From Streptomyces koelreuteriae (lineage in GTDB: Bacteria; Actinomycetota; Actinomycetes; Streptomycetales; Streptomycetaceae): 64,000 nucleotides of DNA. This document shows positions 45,709 through 58,529 of this stretch, piece after piece (within the stretch, counting starts at the first letter, position 1; each line of letters begins with the position of its first letter). The position numbers were made by a program, and so were the translations under genes. The notes beneath the pieces are model-generated. The model made no database searches, had not been told where the DNA came from, and worked only from the letters and a program-made list of their open reading frames with translations. Where the stretch lies: assembly GCF_018604545.1 (NCBI RefSeq), contig NZ_CP075896.1, forward strand, positions 2,294,001 through 2,358,000, written 5' to 3'.

Positions 45709-47223
45709 TCAGCCCTCGCTGACGCCCAGCTTCTGAAGGATCAGCTCCTTGACGCGAGCCGCGTCGGCCTGGCCCCGGGTCGCCTTCATGACCGCGCCGA
45801 CCAGGGCGCCGGCCGCGGCCACCTTGCCGCCGCGGATCTTGTCCGCGACGCCCGGGTTGCCCGCGATGGCCTCCTCGACGGCCGCCGTCAGCGCGCCCTC
45901 GTCGGAGACGACCTTGAGACCGCGCTTGTCGACGACCTCGTCCGGGGTGCCCTCGCCCGCGAGGACGCCCTCGATGACCTGCCGGGCCAGCTTGTCGTTC
46001 AGATCGCCCTTCGTCACCAGCTCGGTGACCCGGGCGACCTGCTGCGGCGTGATCGCCAGCTCGTCGAGCGCCTTGCCCGACTCGTTGGCGCTGCGGGCCA
46101 GCTCGCCCATCCACCACTTGCGGGCGGAGGCGGCGTCGGCCCCGGCCTCGATGGTGGCGACGATCGGCTCCAGCGCACCGGCGTTGAGGATCGCCTGCAT
46201 CTCGACGGCCGAGACGCCCCACTCCTCACGGAGCCGGCTGCGGCGGACCAGCGGCAGCTCGGGCAGGGCGCCCCGCAGCTCCTCGACCCACGCGCGCGAC
46301 GGGGCCACGGGCACCAGGTCGGGCTCCGGGAAGTACCGGTAGTCCTCGGCCTCCTCCTTCACACGGCCCGAGGTCGTCGACCCCGTGTCCTCGTGGAAGT
46401 GCCGGGTCTCCTGGATGATCGTGCCGCCGCTGCCGAGGACAGCCGCGTGCCGCTGGATCTCGAAGCGGGCCGCGCGCTCCACGGACCGCAGGGAGTTGAC
46501 GTTCTTCGTCTCCGAGCGGGTGCCGAACTTCTCGGTGCCGTTCGGGCGCAGCGACAGGTTCACGTCGCAGCGCATCTGGCCCATCTCCATCCGGGCCTCG
46601 GAGACGCCGAGCGCCTTGATGAGCTCGCGCAGCTCACGGACGTAGGCCCGCGCGACCTCGGGGGCACGCTCGCCCGCGCCCTCGATCGGCTTGGTGACGA
46701 TCTCGATGAGCGGGATGCCGGCGCGGTTGTAGTCGAGCAGGGAGTGGGACGCGCCGTGGATACGGCCCGTGGCGCCGCCGACGTGCGTCGACTTGCCGGT
46801 GTCCTCCTCCATGTGGGCGCGCTCGATGTCCACGCGGAAGGTCTCGCCGTCCTCCAGCTGTACGTCGAGGTAGCCGTTGAAGGCGATCGGCTCGTCGTAC
46901 TGGGAGGTCTGGAAGTTCTTCGGCATGTCCGGATAGAAGTAGTTCTTCCGGGCGAAGCGGCACCATTCGGCGATCTCGCAGTTCAGCGCGAGGCCGATCT
47001 TGATCGCGGACTCGACGCCGGTCGCGTTGACGACCGGGAGCGCGCCGGGCAGGCCGAGGCAGACGGGGCAGGTCTGCGTGTTCGCGTCCTGGCCGAGCGC
47101 GGTCGAACAGCCGCAGAACATCTTGGTCTTGGTGCCGAGTTCGACATGGACCTCGAGGCCCATGACGGGGTCGTACGACGCGAGTGCGTCCTCGTACGAC
47201 ACCAGGTCGGTCGTGGTGGTCAC
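45709..47223 (-). CDS. gatB: Aspartyl/glutamyl-tRNA amidotransferase subunit B
   Basis: 504 residues from the GTG at 47223. GatB phosphorylates and amidates Glu-tRNA(Gln) or Asp-tRNA(Asn) with ammonia tunnelled from GatA. The cradle domain shows [20 protein letters not shown] with zinc-type cysteines and [60 protein letters not shown]; the C-terminal GatB/Yqey helical domain ([40 protein letters not shown]) binds the tRNA elbow. It is the last gene of the gatC-gatA-X-gatB operon. Confidence 0.96.
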   Translation of the reverse strand: MTTTTDLVSYEDALASYDPVMGLEVHVELGTKTKMFCGCSTALGQDANTQTCPVCLGLPGALPVVNATGVESAIKIGLALNCEIAEWCRFARKNYFYPDMPKNFQTSQYDEPIAFNGYLDVQLEDGETFRVDIERAHMEEDTGKSTHVGGATGRIHGASHSLLDYNRAGIPLIEIVTKPIEGAGERAPEVARAYVRELRELIKALGVSEARMEMGQMRCDVNLSLRPNGTEKFGTRSETKNVNSLRSVERAARFEIQRHAAVLGSGGTIIQETRHFHEDTGSTTSGRVKEEAEDYRYFPEPDLVPVAPSRAWVEELRGALPELPLVRRSRLREEWGVSAVEMQAILNAGALEPIVATIEAGADAASARKWWMGELARSANESGKALDELAITPQQVARVTELVTKGDLNDKLARQVIEGVLAGEGTPDEVVDKRGLKVVSDEGALTAAVEEAIAGNPGVADKIRGGKVAAAGALVGAVMKATRGQADAARVKELILQKLGVSEG

Positions 47224-47238
47224 GGTGAAACTTCCCTC

Positions 47239-47474
47239 TCAGCCCAGCAGGACGTCGTCGTCGCCCAGCCGCTTCAGCTCGCGGTAGAGGATGGCGAGGC
47301 CGGTGACGATGGCGACGGCGGACACGGTGGCGTCGATCAGGACCAGCGTGTCCTGCTCGGCGCGGGCCTTCTTCAGCCGCTTGGCGACGCCGATCGCGCC
47401 GAACGCGGTCCCGGCCATGGACAGGTACGTGCCGGACTTGGACTTCTTGAAGCCCTTGGCCTTGGTCAGTGCAC

Positions 47475-47478
<4 letters not shown>
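47239..47478 (-). CDS. Small membrane protein between gatA and gatB
   Basis: 79 residues from the GTG at 47478, which overlaps the gatA stop (GTGA). A basic, Lys-rich N-terminus ([20 protein letters not shown]) is followed by one or two hydrophobic segments ([33 protein letters not shown]) and a charged tail. It is not part of the known GatCAB complex. Tight coupling within the operon suggests co-expression for a reason, but no function is recognised. The same small gene occupies this place in S. coelicolor, as I recall. Confidence 0.8.
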
Positions 47479-48968
<1,490 letters not shown>

Positions 48969-48974
48969 GACTTC

Positions 48975-49271
48975 TTAGTCCTCCCCCAGGATCTGCGGCA
49001 CCTTGAAACGCTGCTGCTCCTGGGCCGGGGCGCCGGAGAGCGCCTGCTCGGGGGTGAGCGACGGACGGACCTCGTCCACGCGCATGACGTTCGTCAGCGG
49101 GAGCGGGTGCGAGGTCGGCGGTACGTCTTGGTCGGCGACCTCGCTGACGCGGGCGACCGCGCCGATGATGTCGTCCAGCTGTCCCGCGAAGTGGTCGAGC
49201 TCTTCGGGCTTCAGCTCCAGACGCGCCAGCCGGGCGAGGTGGGCGACCTCCTCGCGCGTGATGCCAGGCAT
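48975..49271 (-). CDS. gatC: Aspartyl/glutamyl-tRNA amidotransferase subunit C
   Basis: 98 residues, the usual GatC size. [34 protein letters not shown] and [24 protein letters not shown] are the family's conserved regions. GatC stabilises the GatA-GatB interface and the expression of GatA. It is the promoter-proximal gene of the operon; the 103-base gap to rmdB upstream should contain the promoter, though no clear boxes were identified. Confidence 0.94.
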   Translation of the reverse strand: MPGITREEVAHLARLARLELKPEELDHFAGQLDDIIGAVARVSEVADQDVPPTSHPLPLTNVMRVDEVRPSLTPEQALSGAPAQEQQRFKVPQILGED

Positions 49272-49374
49272 GCAGCGATCCTCTGGGGTGGTGAGTGAGT
49301 GTGGTTTGGCCCAATCCTATGGGGCGGGAGGCCGTGCCCGTGAAACGGTTTGCCGGGCCCTGTCGCGCGGAGGG

Positions 49375-51672
49375 CTAGCCGACGCGGCCCGAGTCGTCCG
49401 CCGTCGCCGCCGGCAGGGCGGCGCGGGGCCGCTGCCAGCCGCGCGAGCCCCGGGCGCGCAGCCAGGCCGTCGTCTCGTCGGGGGGCATCGCGGCGGCGAC
49501 CAGCCAGCCCTGGACGGCGTCGCAGCCGAGGTCGCGCAGGCGCTCCCAGGTCTCGTCGTCCTCGACGCCCTCGGCGACGACGAGCAGGCCGAGGGAGTGC
49601 GCGAGGTCGACGGTGCAGCGCACGATCTCCGCGTCCTCGGTGTCGACGGCGAGCCGGGCCACGAACGAGCGGTCGATCTTCAGTTCGCTGACCGGGAGCC
49701 GGCGCAGGTGCACGAGCGAGGAGTAGCCCGTGCCGAAGTCGTCCAGGGACATCTTCACGCCGTGCCCGGTCAGGGCGTTGAGGGTGTCGGCGGCGCGCTG
49801 CGGGTCCTCCAGGAGGACGTGTTCCGTGATCTCCAGTTGGAGCGCTCCCGCGGGCACGCCGTGCCGGGCCAGCCGGGCGGCGACGGAGCCCGCGAAGCCG
49901 GGCGTGTGCACATCACGCGGGGAGACGTTGACCGCGACCGGTACGAACAGGTCCTGGGAACGCCAGCGCGCGACCTGGCCGAGCGCGGCCTCCAGGACGT
50001 ACTCGGTGAGGTGGGGCATCAGGCCCGAGGACTCGGCGATCGCTATGAACTCGTCCGGCGGCACCTTGCCCCGCTCGGGGTGCACCCAGCGGACCAGGGC
50101 CTCCAGGCCCACGACCTGTCCGTCGAAGCGGACCTTCGGCTGGTAGTGCAGATGCACATCGCCCGCTTCGAGGGCGCGGCGCAGATCGCCCAGCAGGCCG
50201 AGCCGGTCGGGGGTGTTCGAGTCGCGCTTGGACTCGTAGACCTCCACGCCCGTACGGTCCCGCTTCGCCTGGTACATCGCCACGTCCGCCCGCCGCAGCA
50301 GCCCTTCGGCGTCCAGGGCGTGGTCGGGGAAGACGGCGACCCCGGCGCTGGCCTCCAGGACGAGGGTGAGGCCGTCGAGGTCGAGGGGGGAGCTGAGGGC
50401 GGCGACCAGGCTCCGGGCGACCCGGGTCGCGGACGTCGTGGAGTCGGCGACGGGCAGTAAGACGGCGAACTCGTCCCCGCCGAGCCGGGCGGCCTCGGCC
50501 CCGCGCGGCAGTGCCACCCGCAGCCGGTCGGCGATCTGCAGCAGCAGCCGGTCACCGGCGAGATGACCCAGCGTGTCGTTGACCGACCGGAAGCGGTCGA
50601 GGTCGATCAGCATCAGGGCGGCGCGGGCGTCGATCCGCTCGGCGTCGTCCAGCGCGGTCCAGATGCGCTCCAGCAGCCACTGCCGGTTGGGCAGCCCGGT
50701 CAGCGGGTCGCGCAGCTGCTCCTCGGCGCGGGCCCGGGCTATCCACAGGGTGGAGTCCAGGGCGATGAGGGGGATGGAGAACAGGGGCAGCAGGATCGGC
50801 TTGGCCACGGCCACCACGCAGACCAGCGGCGCGATCCCGAGCAGCGCGACCGCGACCAGGCCCTGCCGGACCAGGGCGGTGCGGGCGACGGTGGGCAGCC
50901 CGGGGCGCGGGGCGTGCAGATACCAGAGCAGGACGCGGGTGACCAGCAGGTAGGAGGCGGCGACCAGGGCCACCTGGGGCGCGGTGGCGAGCGTCCAGGC
51001 GTCGGGCCGCGCGGGCGACTCGACGGACGGCACGGTCCCGAACACGGCGAGCACCAGGGCGCCGGCGCCGATGCCGAGGAGGTCGACCGCCCCGTGCAGC
51101 ACGCCCTGGCGCCAGCGGTTGCGGCGGGCCACGCCGACCAGCACGACGACCGTGAGGCTGACCATGCCGGCCGGAACCCAGCCGTAGAGCAGCAGCACGG
51201 CGAGGGTGAGGGCGGCGCCCGAGCCGGTGCCGCCCCACCAGCGGGAGCGGCCGAGCATGACGAGGTGGCCGACGATGACGCCGGTCAGCACGGCGAGCGC
51301 CCAGCCGGCCGTGCCGGACGGGAACAGCGCGTGGCCGCCGGTGAAGGCGCGGTAGAAGCCGGCGCCCAGGACGAACCCGGCCGCGGCGACGACCGCGGCG
51401 GGCAGCGCGGGCCAGGAGTGGTGCCGTCCGCCGTCCGCGTCCTCGCCGGTCAGTCCCGGGGTGTGCTCGGTGACCGGCTGTGGCCCGCCGCGGCCGTCCG
51501 CCGCGGCGCGCCCACCGGGGGTACGCCCGTCCGCGGTGTACTGTCCGACGGCGCGCCCCTCCGCACCCGGACGCACCGCCGGCAGTCCGACCCCACGGAC
51601 CGCACGCCATACGGCCGCCATGCGGCGCAGGCGCAGCCGTGCGCCCGGCACGGCGCTCTCGGTCGGTTCCAT
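49375..51672 (-). CDS. rmdB: Bifunctional GGDEF-EAL c-di-GMP enzyme RmdB
   Basis: 765 residues from the ATG at 51672. The N-terminal third has about eight membrane helices (WPALPAAVVAAAGFVLGAGF through LLPLFSIPLIALDSTLW). GGDEF (about residues 325-490) has RLGGDEFAVLL with an intact active site, but the position of the inhibitory I-site holds PRGA, so no product-inhibition site is seen. EAL (about 500-745) is canonical: EALVRW, NVSPRD, LEITEHV, DDFGTGYSS, KIDRSFV and EGVED. It can therefore probably make and degrade c-di-GMP; S. coelicolor RmdB, the likely orthologue, acts as a phosphodiesterase that promotes aerial development. Confidence 0.9.
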   Translation of the reverse strand: MEPTESAVPGARLRLRRMAAVWRAVRGVGLPAVRPGAEGRAVGQYTADGRTPGGRAAADGRGGPQPVTEHTPGLTGEDADGGRHHSWPALPAAVVAAAGFVLGAGFYRAFTGGHALFPSGTAGWALAVLTGVIVGHLVMLGRSRWWGGTGSGAALTLAVLLLYGWVPAGMVSLTVVVLVGVARRNRWRQGVLHGAVDLLGIGAGALVLAVFGTVPSVESPARPDAWTLATAPQVALVAASYLLVTRVLLWYLHAPRPGLPTVARTALVRQGLVAVALLGIAPLVCVVAVAKPILLPLFSIPLIALDSTLWIARARAEEQLRDPLTGLPNRQWLLERIWTALDDAERIDARAALMLIDLDRFRSVNDTLGHLAGDRLLLQIADRLRVALPRGAEAARLGGDEFAVLLPVADSTTSATRVARSLVAALSSPLDLDGLTLVLEASAGVAVFPDHALDAEGLLRRADVAMYQAKRDRTGVEVYESKRDSNTPDRLGLLGDLRRALEAGDVHLHYQPKVRFDGQVVGLEALVRWVHPERGKVPPDEFIAIAESSGLMPHLTEYVLEAALGQVARWRSQDLFVPVAVNVSPRDVHTPGFAGSVAARLARHGVPAGALQLEITEHVLLEDPQRAADTLNALTGHGVKMSLDDFGTGYSSLVHLRRLPVSELKIDRSFVARLAVDTEDAEIVRCTVDLAHSLGLLVVAEGVEDDETWERLRDLGCDAVQGWLVAAAMPPDETTAWLRARGSRGWQRPRAALPAATADDSGRVG

Positions 51673-51883
51673 TCCCGTCCCTCTCACAGCCGGCGGTGCC
51701 CACGCCCCGCGGACCGGTGCCCGACAACCCTCTGGCGGCCCGCGTTGGAAAACCCTTCCCCGCGCTCTGTGCGAGCACGAAGATGCCCCGACCGCAGCTG
51801 GGCACGGCAGGCGCACATCTCAACAGTAGGCCGCAGAAGGCTTCCACGGGCAGCGGTCGCGGACGGTTGCCCGAATGCGCCCC

Positions 51884-51923
51884 GGCCACCCGTATGCATC
51901 TGATATGCGCTGAACGGGTGGCC
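51884..51923 (-). terminator. Terminator of ligA
   Basis: GGCCACCCGT (51884-51893) pairs with ACGGGTGGCC (51914-51923); the loop contains a further GCAT/ATGC pairing. It starts 8 bases after the ligA stop. The rest of the gap to rmdB (51673-51883) probably contains the rmdB promoter. Confidence 0.75.
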
Positions 51924-51931
51924 TTCAACCG

Positions 51932-54142
<2,211 letters not shown>

Positions 54143-55147
54143 TTACTCTGGGTTGTCCGCGAGAGATCTCGCCGCCCGGACGCAGTGGGCGAGAGCCGTG
54201 CGCGCGTACCCCGGGGAGGCCCCCGCGAGTCCGCACGCCGGGGTGACCGTGACCGCCTCCGCGAGAAGCCCCGGTGACAGCCCCAGCCTGCGCCACAGCG
54301 TCCTGACACCCATGACGCTACCGGCAGGGTCTGACAATGGGCCCTCGGTGCCCGGGACGACACCGGTGAAGAGCCGGGTGCCGGCCTCCACCGCCTCACC
54401 GATCGCGTCGTCGTCACGCTCGGTGAGCAGGGAGAAGTCGAAGGAGACGGCCGCCGCGCCCGACCGGCGGAGCAGGGCGAACGGGACGTCCGGTGCGCAG
54501 GAGTGGACGACGACCGGGCCGTCGTGCACCCCCATGGCGTCGCGGAGCGTGGCCTCGACGATCTGCCGGTCGACGGCCCGGTGGGTGCGGTAGCCGCTGG
54601 CGGACTTCACCTGGCCGCGCAGCACGGCCGTGAGGGACGGCTCGTCGAGTTGCAGGACGAGCCGCGCGCCCGGGATGCGCCGCCGCACCTCGTCGAGATG
54701 CAGACGCAGTCCCTCGGCGAGGGAGGCGGCGAGGTCGCGGCAGGCCCCGGGGTCGGAGAGGACCGCCTCGCCGTTACGCAATTCCAGGTTGGCGGCGAGC
54801 GTCCAGGGCCCGACGGCCTGGACCTTCAGCGGCCCCTCGTACTCCTGGGTGAACTCCTCCAGCGCGTCGAGGTCCTCGCCGAGCCAGGAGCGGGCCCGCT
54901 TGGTGTCCCGACCGGGCCGGTCCCCCAGGCGCCAGCCGCTGGGCTCCACGCGCGCGTACAGCTCGACGAGCAGTCCGGCGGTCCGCCCGATCATGTCCGC
55001 TCCCGGTCCCCGGGCGGGCAGTTCGGGCAGGAAGGGGAAGTCCTCGAAGGTTCCGGTGACGGTTTTGGCGGCTTCTCGGGCGTCGCCGCCCGGCATGGAC
55101 CCCACACCGGTGGCGGCGCCGAACCTGAACTGGCTGTTTTCGCTCAC
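54143..55147 (-). CDS. Short MetE-like (B12-independent methionine synthase family) protein
   Basis: 334 residues, under half the length of full MetE, equivalent to its C-terminal catalytic barrel. Zinc-ligand candidates are visible in VVHSCAPD (His and Cys) and VTPACGLAG (Cys), as in the MetE/core-MetE superfamily. The N-terminal RFGAATGVGSMPGGDAREAA and LQLDEPSL are also typical. Core MetEs can use non-folate methyl donors such as methylcobalamin; whether this one makes methionine is uncertain because folate-binding parts are missing. It is on the same strand as, and 15 bases from, ligA and 31 from the SDR, so possibly in one transcript. Confidence 0.8.
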   Translation of the reverse strand: MSENSQFRFGAATGVGSMPGGDAREAAKTVTGTFEDFPFLPELPARGPGADMIGRTAGLLVELYARVEPSGWRLGDRPGRDTKRARSWLGEDLDALEEFTQEYEGPLKVQAVGPWTLAANLELRNGEAVLSDPGACRDLAASLAEGLRLHLDEVRRRIPGARLVLQLDEPSLTAVLRGQVKSASGYRTHRAVDRQIVEATLRDAMGVHDGPVVVHSCAPDVPFALLRRSGAAAVSFDFSLLTERDDDAIGEAVEAGTRLFTGVVPGTEGPLSDPAGSVMGVRTLWRRLGLSPGLLAEAVTVTPACGLAGASPGYARTALAHCVRAARSLADNPE

Positions 55148-55178
55148 CGGAGAAGCCTACGCAGCGGCTCCGCCGGGG

Positions 55179-55868
55179 TCAGTTCCCAGGTCGCACCGTC
55201 AGGTCGTTGACCTCGGCGTCCCTCGGCAGGTCCAGGGCCGTCAGGATCGTCGTGGCCACCGACTCCGGGTCGATCCACTTGGCGGCGTCGTACTCCTTGC
55301 CCTCCTGCTGATGGACCTTGGCCTGCATGGGGCTGGCGGTGCGGCCGGGGTAGACCGAGGTGACCCGGACGCCGGCCGCGTGCTCCTCGTGGCGCAGGGA
55401 GTCCGCCAGGGCCTTGAGGCCGTGCTTGGACGCGGCGTACGCGGACCAGCCGGCGTGGGCGTTGAGGCCGGCGCCGGAGTTGACGAAGACGACGTGGCCC
55501 CGGGCGGCGCGCAGCTGGGGCAGGAAGTGCCGGGTCAGCTCGGCGGGGGCGACGAGGTTGACGTTGAGCTGATGGCGCCAGGTCTTCGGGGTGAGTTCGC
55601 CGATGGGGCCGAGGTCGACGACCCCGGCGATGTGCAGCAGCGAGTCCACGCGGTCGGGCAGCGACTGGTGGGAGAAGGCCCAGGAGAGCCTGTCGGGGTC
55701 GGACAGGTCCCCGACGAGCGTCTTCGCCCCCGGGAACTCGGCCGCCAGCTCCTTGGCGCGGCCCGCGTCGCGCGCGTGCAGCACGAGGTCGTCCCCGCGC
55801 GCGTGCAGACGGCGGGCCACGGCCGCGCCGATGCCGGAGCCCGCTCCGGTGATCACATGAGTAGCCAT
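55179..55868 (-). CDS. Short-chain dehydrogenase/reductase
   Basis: 229 residues from the ATG at 55868. The NAD(P) loop VITGAGSGIGAAVARRL, the NAG-like motif variant LHIAGVVDL, the catalytic Ser region VVFVNSGAGLNAH and YAASKHGLKALADSL (Tyr-x-x-x-Lys) define a classical SDR. PGRTASPMQ follows the usual PG motif. It oxidises or reduces an unknown alcohol/ketone. The NNAG asparagine position is His here (LLHIAGV), a common variant. Confidence 0.87.
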   Translation of the reverse strand: MATHVITGAGSGIGAAVARRLHARGDDLVLHARDAGRAKELAAEFPGAKTLVGDLSDPDRLSWAFSHQSLPDRVDSLLHIAGVVDLGPIGELTPKTWRHQLNVNLVAPAELTRHFLPQLRAARGHVVFVNSGAGLNAHAGWSAYAASKHGLKALADSLRHEEHAAGVRVTSVYPGRTASPMQAKVHQQEGKEYDAAKWIDPESVATTILTALDLPRDAEVNDLTVRPGN

Positions 55869-55895
55869 GCCCGCCATGCTCGCATCAGCCTCAGG

Positions 55896-56435
55896 TCACT
55901 CGATGCCGCGGCTCTCCTCCAGGTACGCCAGGGCGCCCACCGGCTCCTCCGCGAAGAACACCAGGTCGGTGAGGGGGCGGGGCAGGAAGCCCTCGTCCTC
56001 CATGCGGCGGAACTGCTCCTTCAGGCCGTCGTAGAAGCCCGCGGTGTTGAGCAGCACGACCGGCTTGTCCGTGTGGCCGTGCTTCTTCAGCTCCAGGATC
56101 TCGGTCGCCTCGTCGAGCGTGCCGGTGCCGCCGACCATGACGACCACGGCGTCGGCCTTCTCCAGCAGGATCCTCTTGCGCTCGGCGAGGTCCTCGGCGA
56201 CGACCATCTCGTCGACGCCCGGGCGGGCCTTCGCCGAGAGGAATTTCACGGAGACGCCGGTGAGCCGGCCGCCCGCCTCCTGCACACCGTCGGCGACCAC
56301 CTTCATGAGGCCGACGTCCGAGCCGCCCCACACCAGGGTGTGTCCGCCCTTGCCCAGCAGGGTGGCGAACTCCCGCGCGGGACGGGTGTAGCGCTCGTCG
56401 AGGTCGGCGGCGGAGAGGAAGACACAGATGTTCAT
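55896..56435 (-). CDS. LOG-family protein (cytokinin phosphoribohydrolase-like)
   Basis: 179 residues from the ATG at 56435. It has the Rossmann fold of LOG/lysine decarboxylase-like proteins: LVWGGSDVGLMKVVADGVQEAGG at the N-terminal side, and the catalytic motif region VVMVGGTGTLDEATEILELKKHG with the conserved GGxGTxxE, where the usual leading Pro is Val. The family splits nucleoside monophosphates to base and ribose 5-phosphate. Its stop lies 27 bases before the SDR start, and its start overlaps the methyltransferase stop (ATGA), indicating co-translation. Confidence 0.83.
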   Translation of the reverse strand: MNICVFLSAADLDERYTRPAREFATLLGKGGHTLVWGGSDVGLMKVVADGVQEAGGRLTGVSVKFLSAKARPGVDEMVVAEDLAERKRILLEKADAVVVMVGGTGTLDEATEILELKKHGHTDKPVVLLNTAGFYDGLKEQFRRMEDEGFLPRPLTDLVFFAEEPVGALAYLEESRGIE

Positions 56436-57235
56436 GAGCCCACCGTACGGGCCCGGTCGGGAGCCGCGGTGACCCGCATTTTGGACTGCCGGTGCGGGAG
56501 CTTCTCCCAGTCGTCCATGAACCGGGCGTCCAGGCCGTGCTTGGCGGCGAGTTCGGTGAGCGTCCGCGTCCGGTAGTAGAAGTCCTCGTGGAGCACCTGG
56601 TGCTCCTCGCCCTCGGTGCGGTCGAAGGTGAAGTCGAAGAAGCCGCCGGGTGCGAGGATCCGGCCGACGTGGGCGAAGCACTCCTCTATGACGTGCGGCG
56701 GCGAGTGCGAGAAGACGCTGTGCGCGTGCACGACGTCGAAGTGCGCGTCGGGCAGGAAGGCGAAGGTGAGGTCGTCGGCGAGCGCCAGGTAGGGCATCTT
56801 GGACTGGAGGCCCTCGGCGACGAGGGTGTCCTGGGCGGCGAGCAGGATGTGCGGCGAGATGTCGATGCCGTAGTAGTGGCCGGCGTCGAGGTGGTCGATG
56901 AACAGACGCCCGGCGCGCAGATTGCCGCAGCCGATCTCCAGCATCCGGTGCCGCGGCTGGAGGCCGTGCCCCACCAGGTAGTCGAACTGCATGCGCCCGA
57001 TCCGCGCCCACGCCTCGCGGGAGGGGTTGTGCCCCACCGCCGCCTCCGCGCTGCGGGCCGCGTCGGAGGCCATGACGGCGCGGTAGTAGGAGATGTGGTC
57101 GCGGTAGCGCAGCCGCAGCCAGGCGTCCCGCGCCGCGCGCCGGGCGTGCGCGGGCACGCGCCCCGGGTGGCGCAGGGCGTACCTGACCTGGTGGGCCAGG
57201 GTGCTGCGGTTTCCGGCCGGTTCCGTTGCTCGCAT
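56432..57235 (-). CDS. SAM-dependent methyltransferase
   Basis: 267 residues. Motif I MLEIGCGNLRAGRLFIDHL, the acidic motif II YYGIDISPHILLAAQ, and FDVVHAHSVFSHSPPHVIEECF (motif IV) identify a class I methyltransferase; the N-terminal 60 residues are Arg/Ala-rich (RVPAHARRAARDAWLRLRYR). FDFTFDRTEGEEHQVLHEDFYYRT resembles family members acting on lipids or polyketide-type substrates; the actual acceptor is unknown. It opens a transcript with the LOG gene and is divergent from DUF427. Confidence 0.83.
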   Translation of the reverse strand: MRATEPAGNRSTLAHQVRYALRHPGRVPAHARRAARDAWLRLRYRDHISYYRAVMASDAARSAEAAVGHNPSREAWARIGRMQFDYLVGHGLQPRHRMLEIGCGNLRAGRLFIDHLDAGHYYGIDISPHILLAAQDTLVAEGLQSKMPYLALADDLTFAFLPDAHFDVVHAHSVFSHSPPHVIEECFAHVGRILAPGGFFDFTFDRTEGEEHQVLHEDFYYRTRTLTELAAKHGLDARFMDDWEKLPHRQSKMRVTAAPDRARTVGS

Positions 57236-57315
57236 CGGGGCCTCCTGCGGCGTGGGAAGAACTCCGCTACAGCGTGCGCTGTATCGAAGGACTCGGCTAC
57301 CCAAGGAGGGCGATC

Positions 57316-57639
57316 GTGACCAGAGGGCACCGCATCACCGTCGAACCGAGCGGCCGCCACGTGCGCGTGGTGCACGGCGGACAGATCCTGGCGGAGAGCG
57401 ACCGGTCGCTGGTCCTGCGCGAGACGGGCTGTCCCGAGCGGTACTACATCCCCGCCGAGGACGTACGCCTGGATCTGCTGACACCGTCGGGCACTCACAC
57501 ACACTGCCCGTTCAAGGGGGACGCCTCCTACTGGTCGCTGCCGGGCGCGGCGGACCTCGTGTGGGCGTATCCGGATCCCGAGCCGGACGTCGCTGAGATC
57601 AAGGACCACCTGTGCTTCTACGAGGTGGAAGTGATGTGA
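57316..57639 (+). CDS. DUF427-family protein
   Basis: 107 residues from the GTG at 57316 (AAGGAGGG 5 bases upstream). HRITVEPSGRHVRVVHGGQIL, ESDRSLVLRETGCPERYYIP, CPFKGDASYWSL and VWAYPDPEPDVAEIKDHLCFYE are the DUF427 core, including the conserved Cys/His-containing surface. The domain forms a small beta-tent fold of unknown biochemical role. It is a single gene in front of the alpha/beta hydrolase. Confidence 0.9.
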   Translation: MTRGHRITVEPSGRHVRVVHGGQILAESDRSLVLRETGCPERYYIPAEDVRLDLLTPSGTHTHCPFKGDASYWSLPGAADLVWAYPDPEPDVAEIKDHLCFYEVEVM

Positions 57640-57694
57640 TCGGCCGACGCTCGGCCCGCCTCACCGATGAACACCCCGCCGTGCGGCAGTCTGC

Positions 57695-58483
57695 ATGAGC
57701 ATGGACAAGAAGATCCTTTCGCGCGACGGCACCCGCATCGCCTACGAGAGCACCGGACAGGGCCCCGCGGTCGTCCTGGTGAGCGGCGCGATGTCGACGG
57801 GCGGCACGCTGGCGCCGCTGGCCGTGTCGCTCTCGGAGCGTTTCCAGGCCGTCGTGTACGACCGCCGGGGCCGGGGCGCCAGCGGGGACACCGCGCCGTA
57901 CGCCGTGGAGCGTGAGCTCGAGGACCTGGCGGCGGTGATCGAGGCGGTGGGCGGCGAGGCGTTCCTGTACGGCATCTCCTCGGGAGGGGCGCTGGCCTTG
58001 GAGGCGGCGGCGAGCGGGCTGCCGGTGCGGCGCGTCGCGGTGTACGAGACGCCGTTCGCGATGTCCGAGGAGGGCGCCGAGGAGCGCGCGGAGTACACCG
58101 GGCGGCTGACGGAGGCGCTCGGCGAGGGACGGCGCGGGGACGCGGTCGAGCTGTTCCTGCGGCTGGCCGGTCTGGCCGAGGGGATGATCCAGGGGGCCCG
58201 CCAGTCCCCCATGTGGGCCGGCATGGAGGCGATCGCCGGGAGCCTCGCCTACGACGACGCCGTCATGCGCGACGGCCGGGTGCCCCGCGACCGGCTGGCC
58301 GCGGTCGGGGTCCCCGTCCTGGCGGTCGCGGGCGACGCGAGCCCCGCCTGGCTGCGCGAGGCGGCCCGGGCGATCGCGGACTCGGTCCCCACGGGCACGT
58401 GCCGCACGCTCCAGGGCCAGACGCACATGGTCGAGCCGAACGTGCTGACGCCGGTGCTGACGGACTTCTTCCTGCAGGGCTAG
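57695..58483 (+). CDS. Alpha/beta-fold hydrolase
   Basis: 262 residues. The nucleophile elbow YGISSGGALALEAAA (Ser at GxSxG), the acid in VAGDASPAW and the His in LQGQTHMVEPN are in family order. The oxyanion region is VVLVSGAMSTGGT. The family contains esterases, lactonases and dehalogenases; no substrate can be assigned. It is probably co-transcribed with DUF427 55 bases upstream and is convergent with mnmA. Confidence 0.87.
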   Translation: MSMDKKILSRDGTRIAYESTGQGPAVVLVSGAMSTGGTLAPLAVSLSERFQAVVYDRRGRGASGDTAPYAVERELEDLAAVIEAVGGEAFLYGISSGGALALEAAASGLPVRRVAVYETPFAMSEEGAEERAEYTGRLTEALGEGRRGDAVELFLRLAGLAEGMIQGARQSPMWAGMEAIAGSLAYDDAVMRDGRVPRDRLAAVGVPVLAVAGDASPAWLREAARAIADSVPTGTCRTLQGQTHMVEPNVLTPVLTDFFLQG

Positions 58484-58529
58484 GGCCGACGGCGGGGCCT
58501 CGTCAGGCCGACGCCGTCGGTCGACTCCG

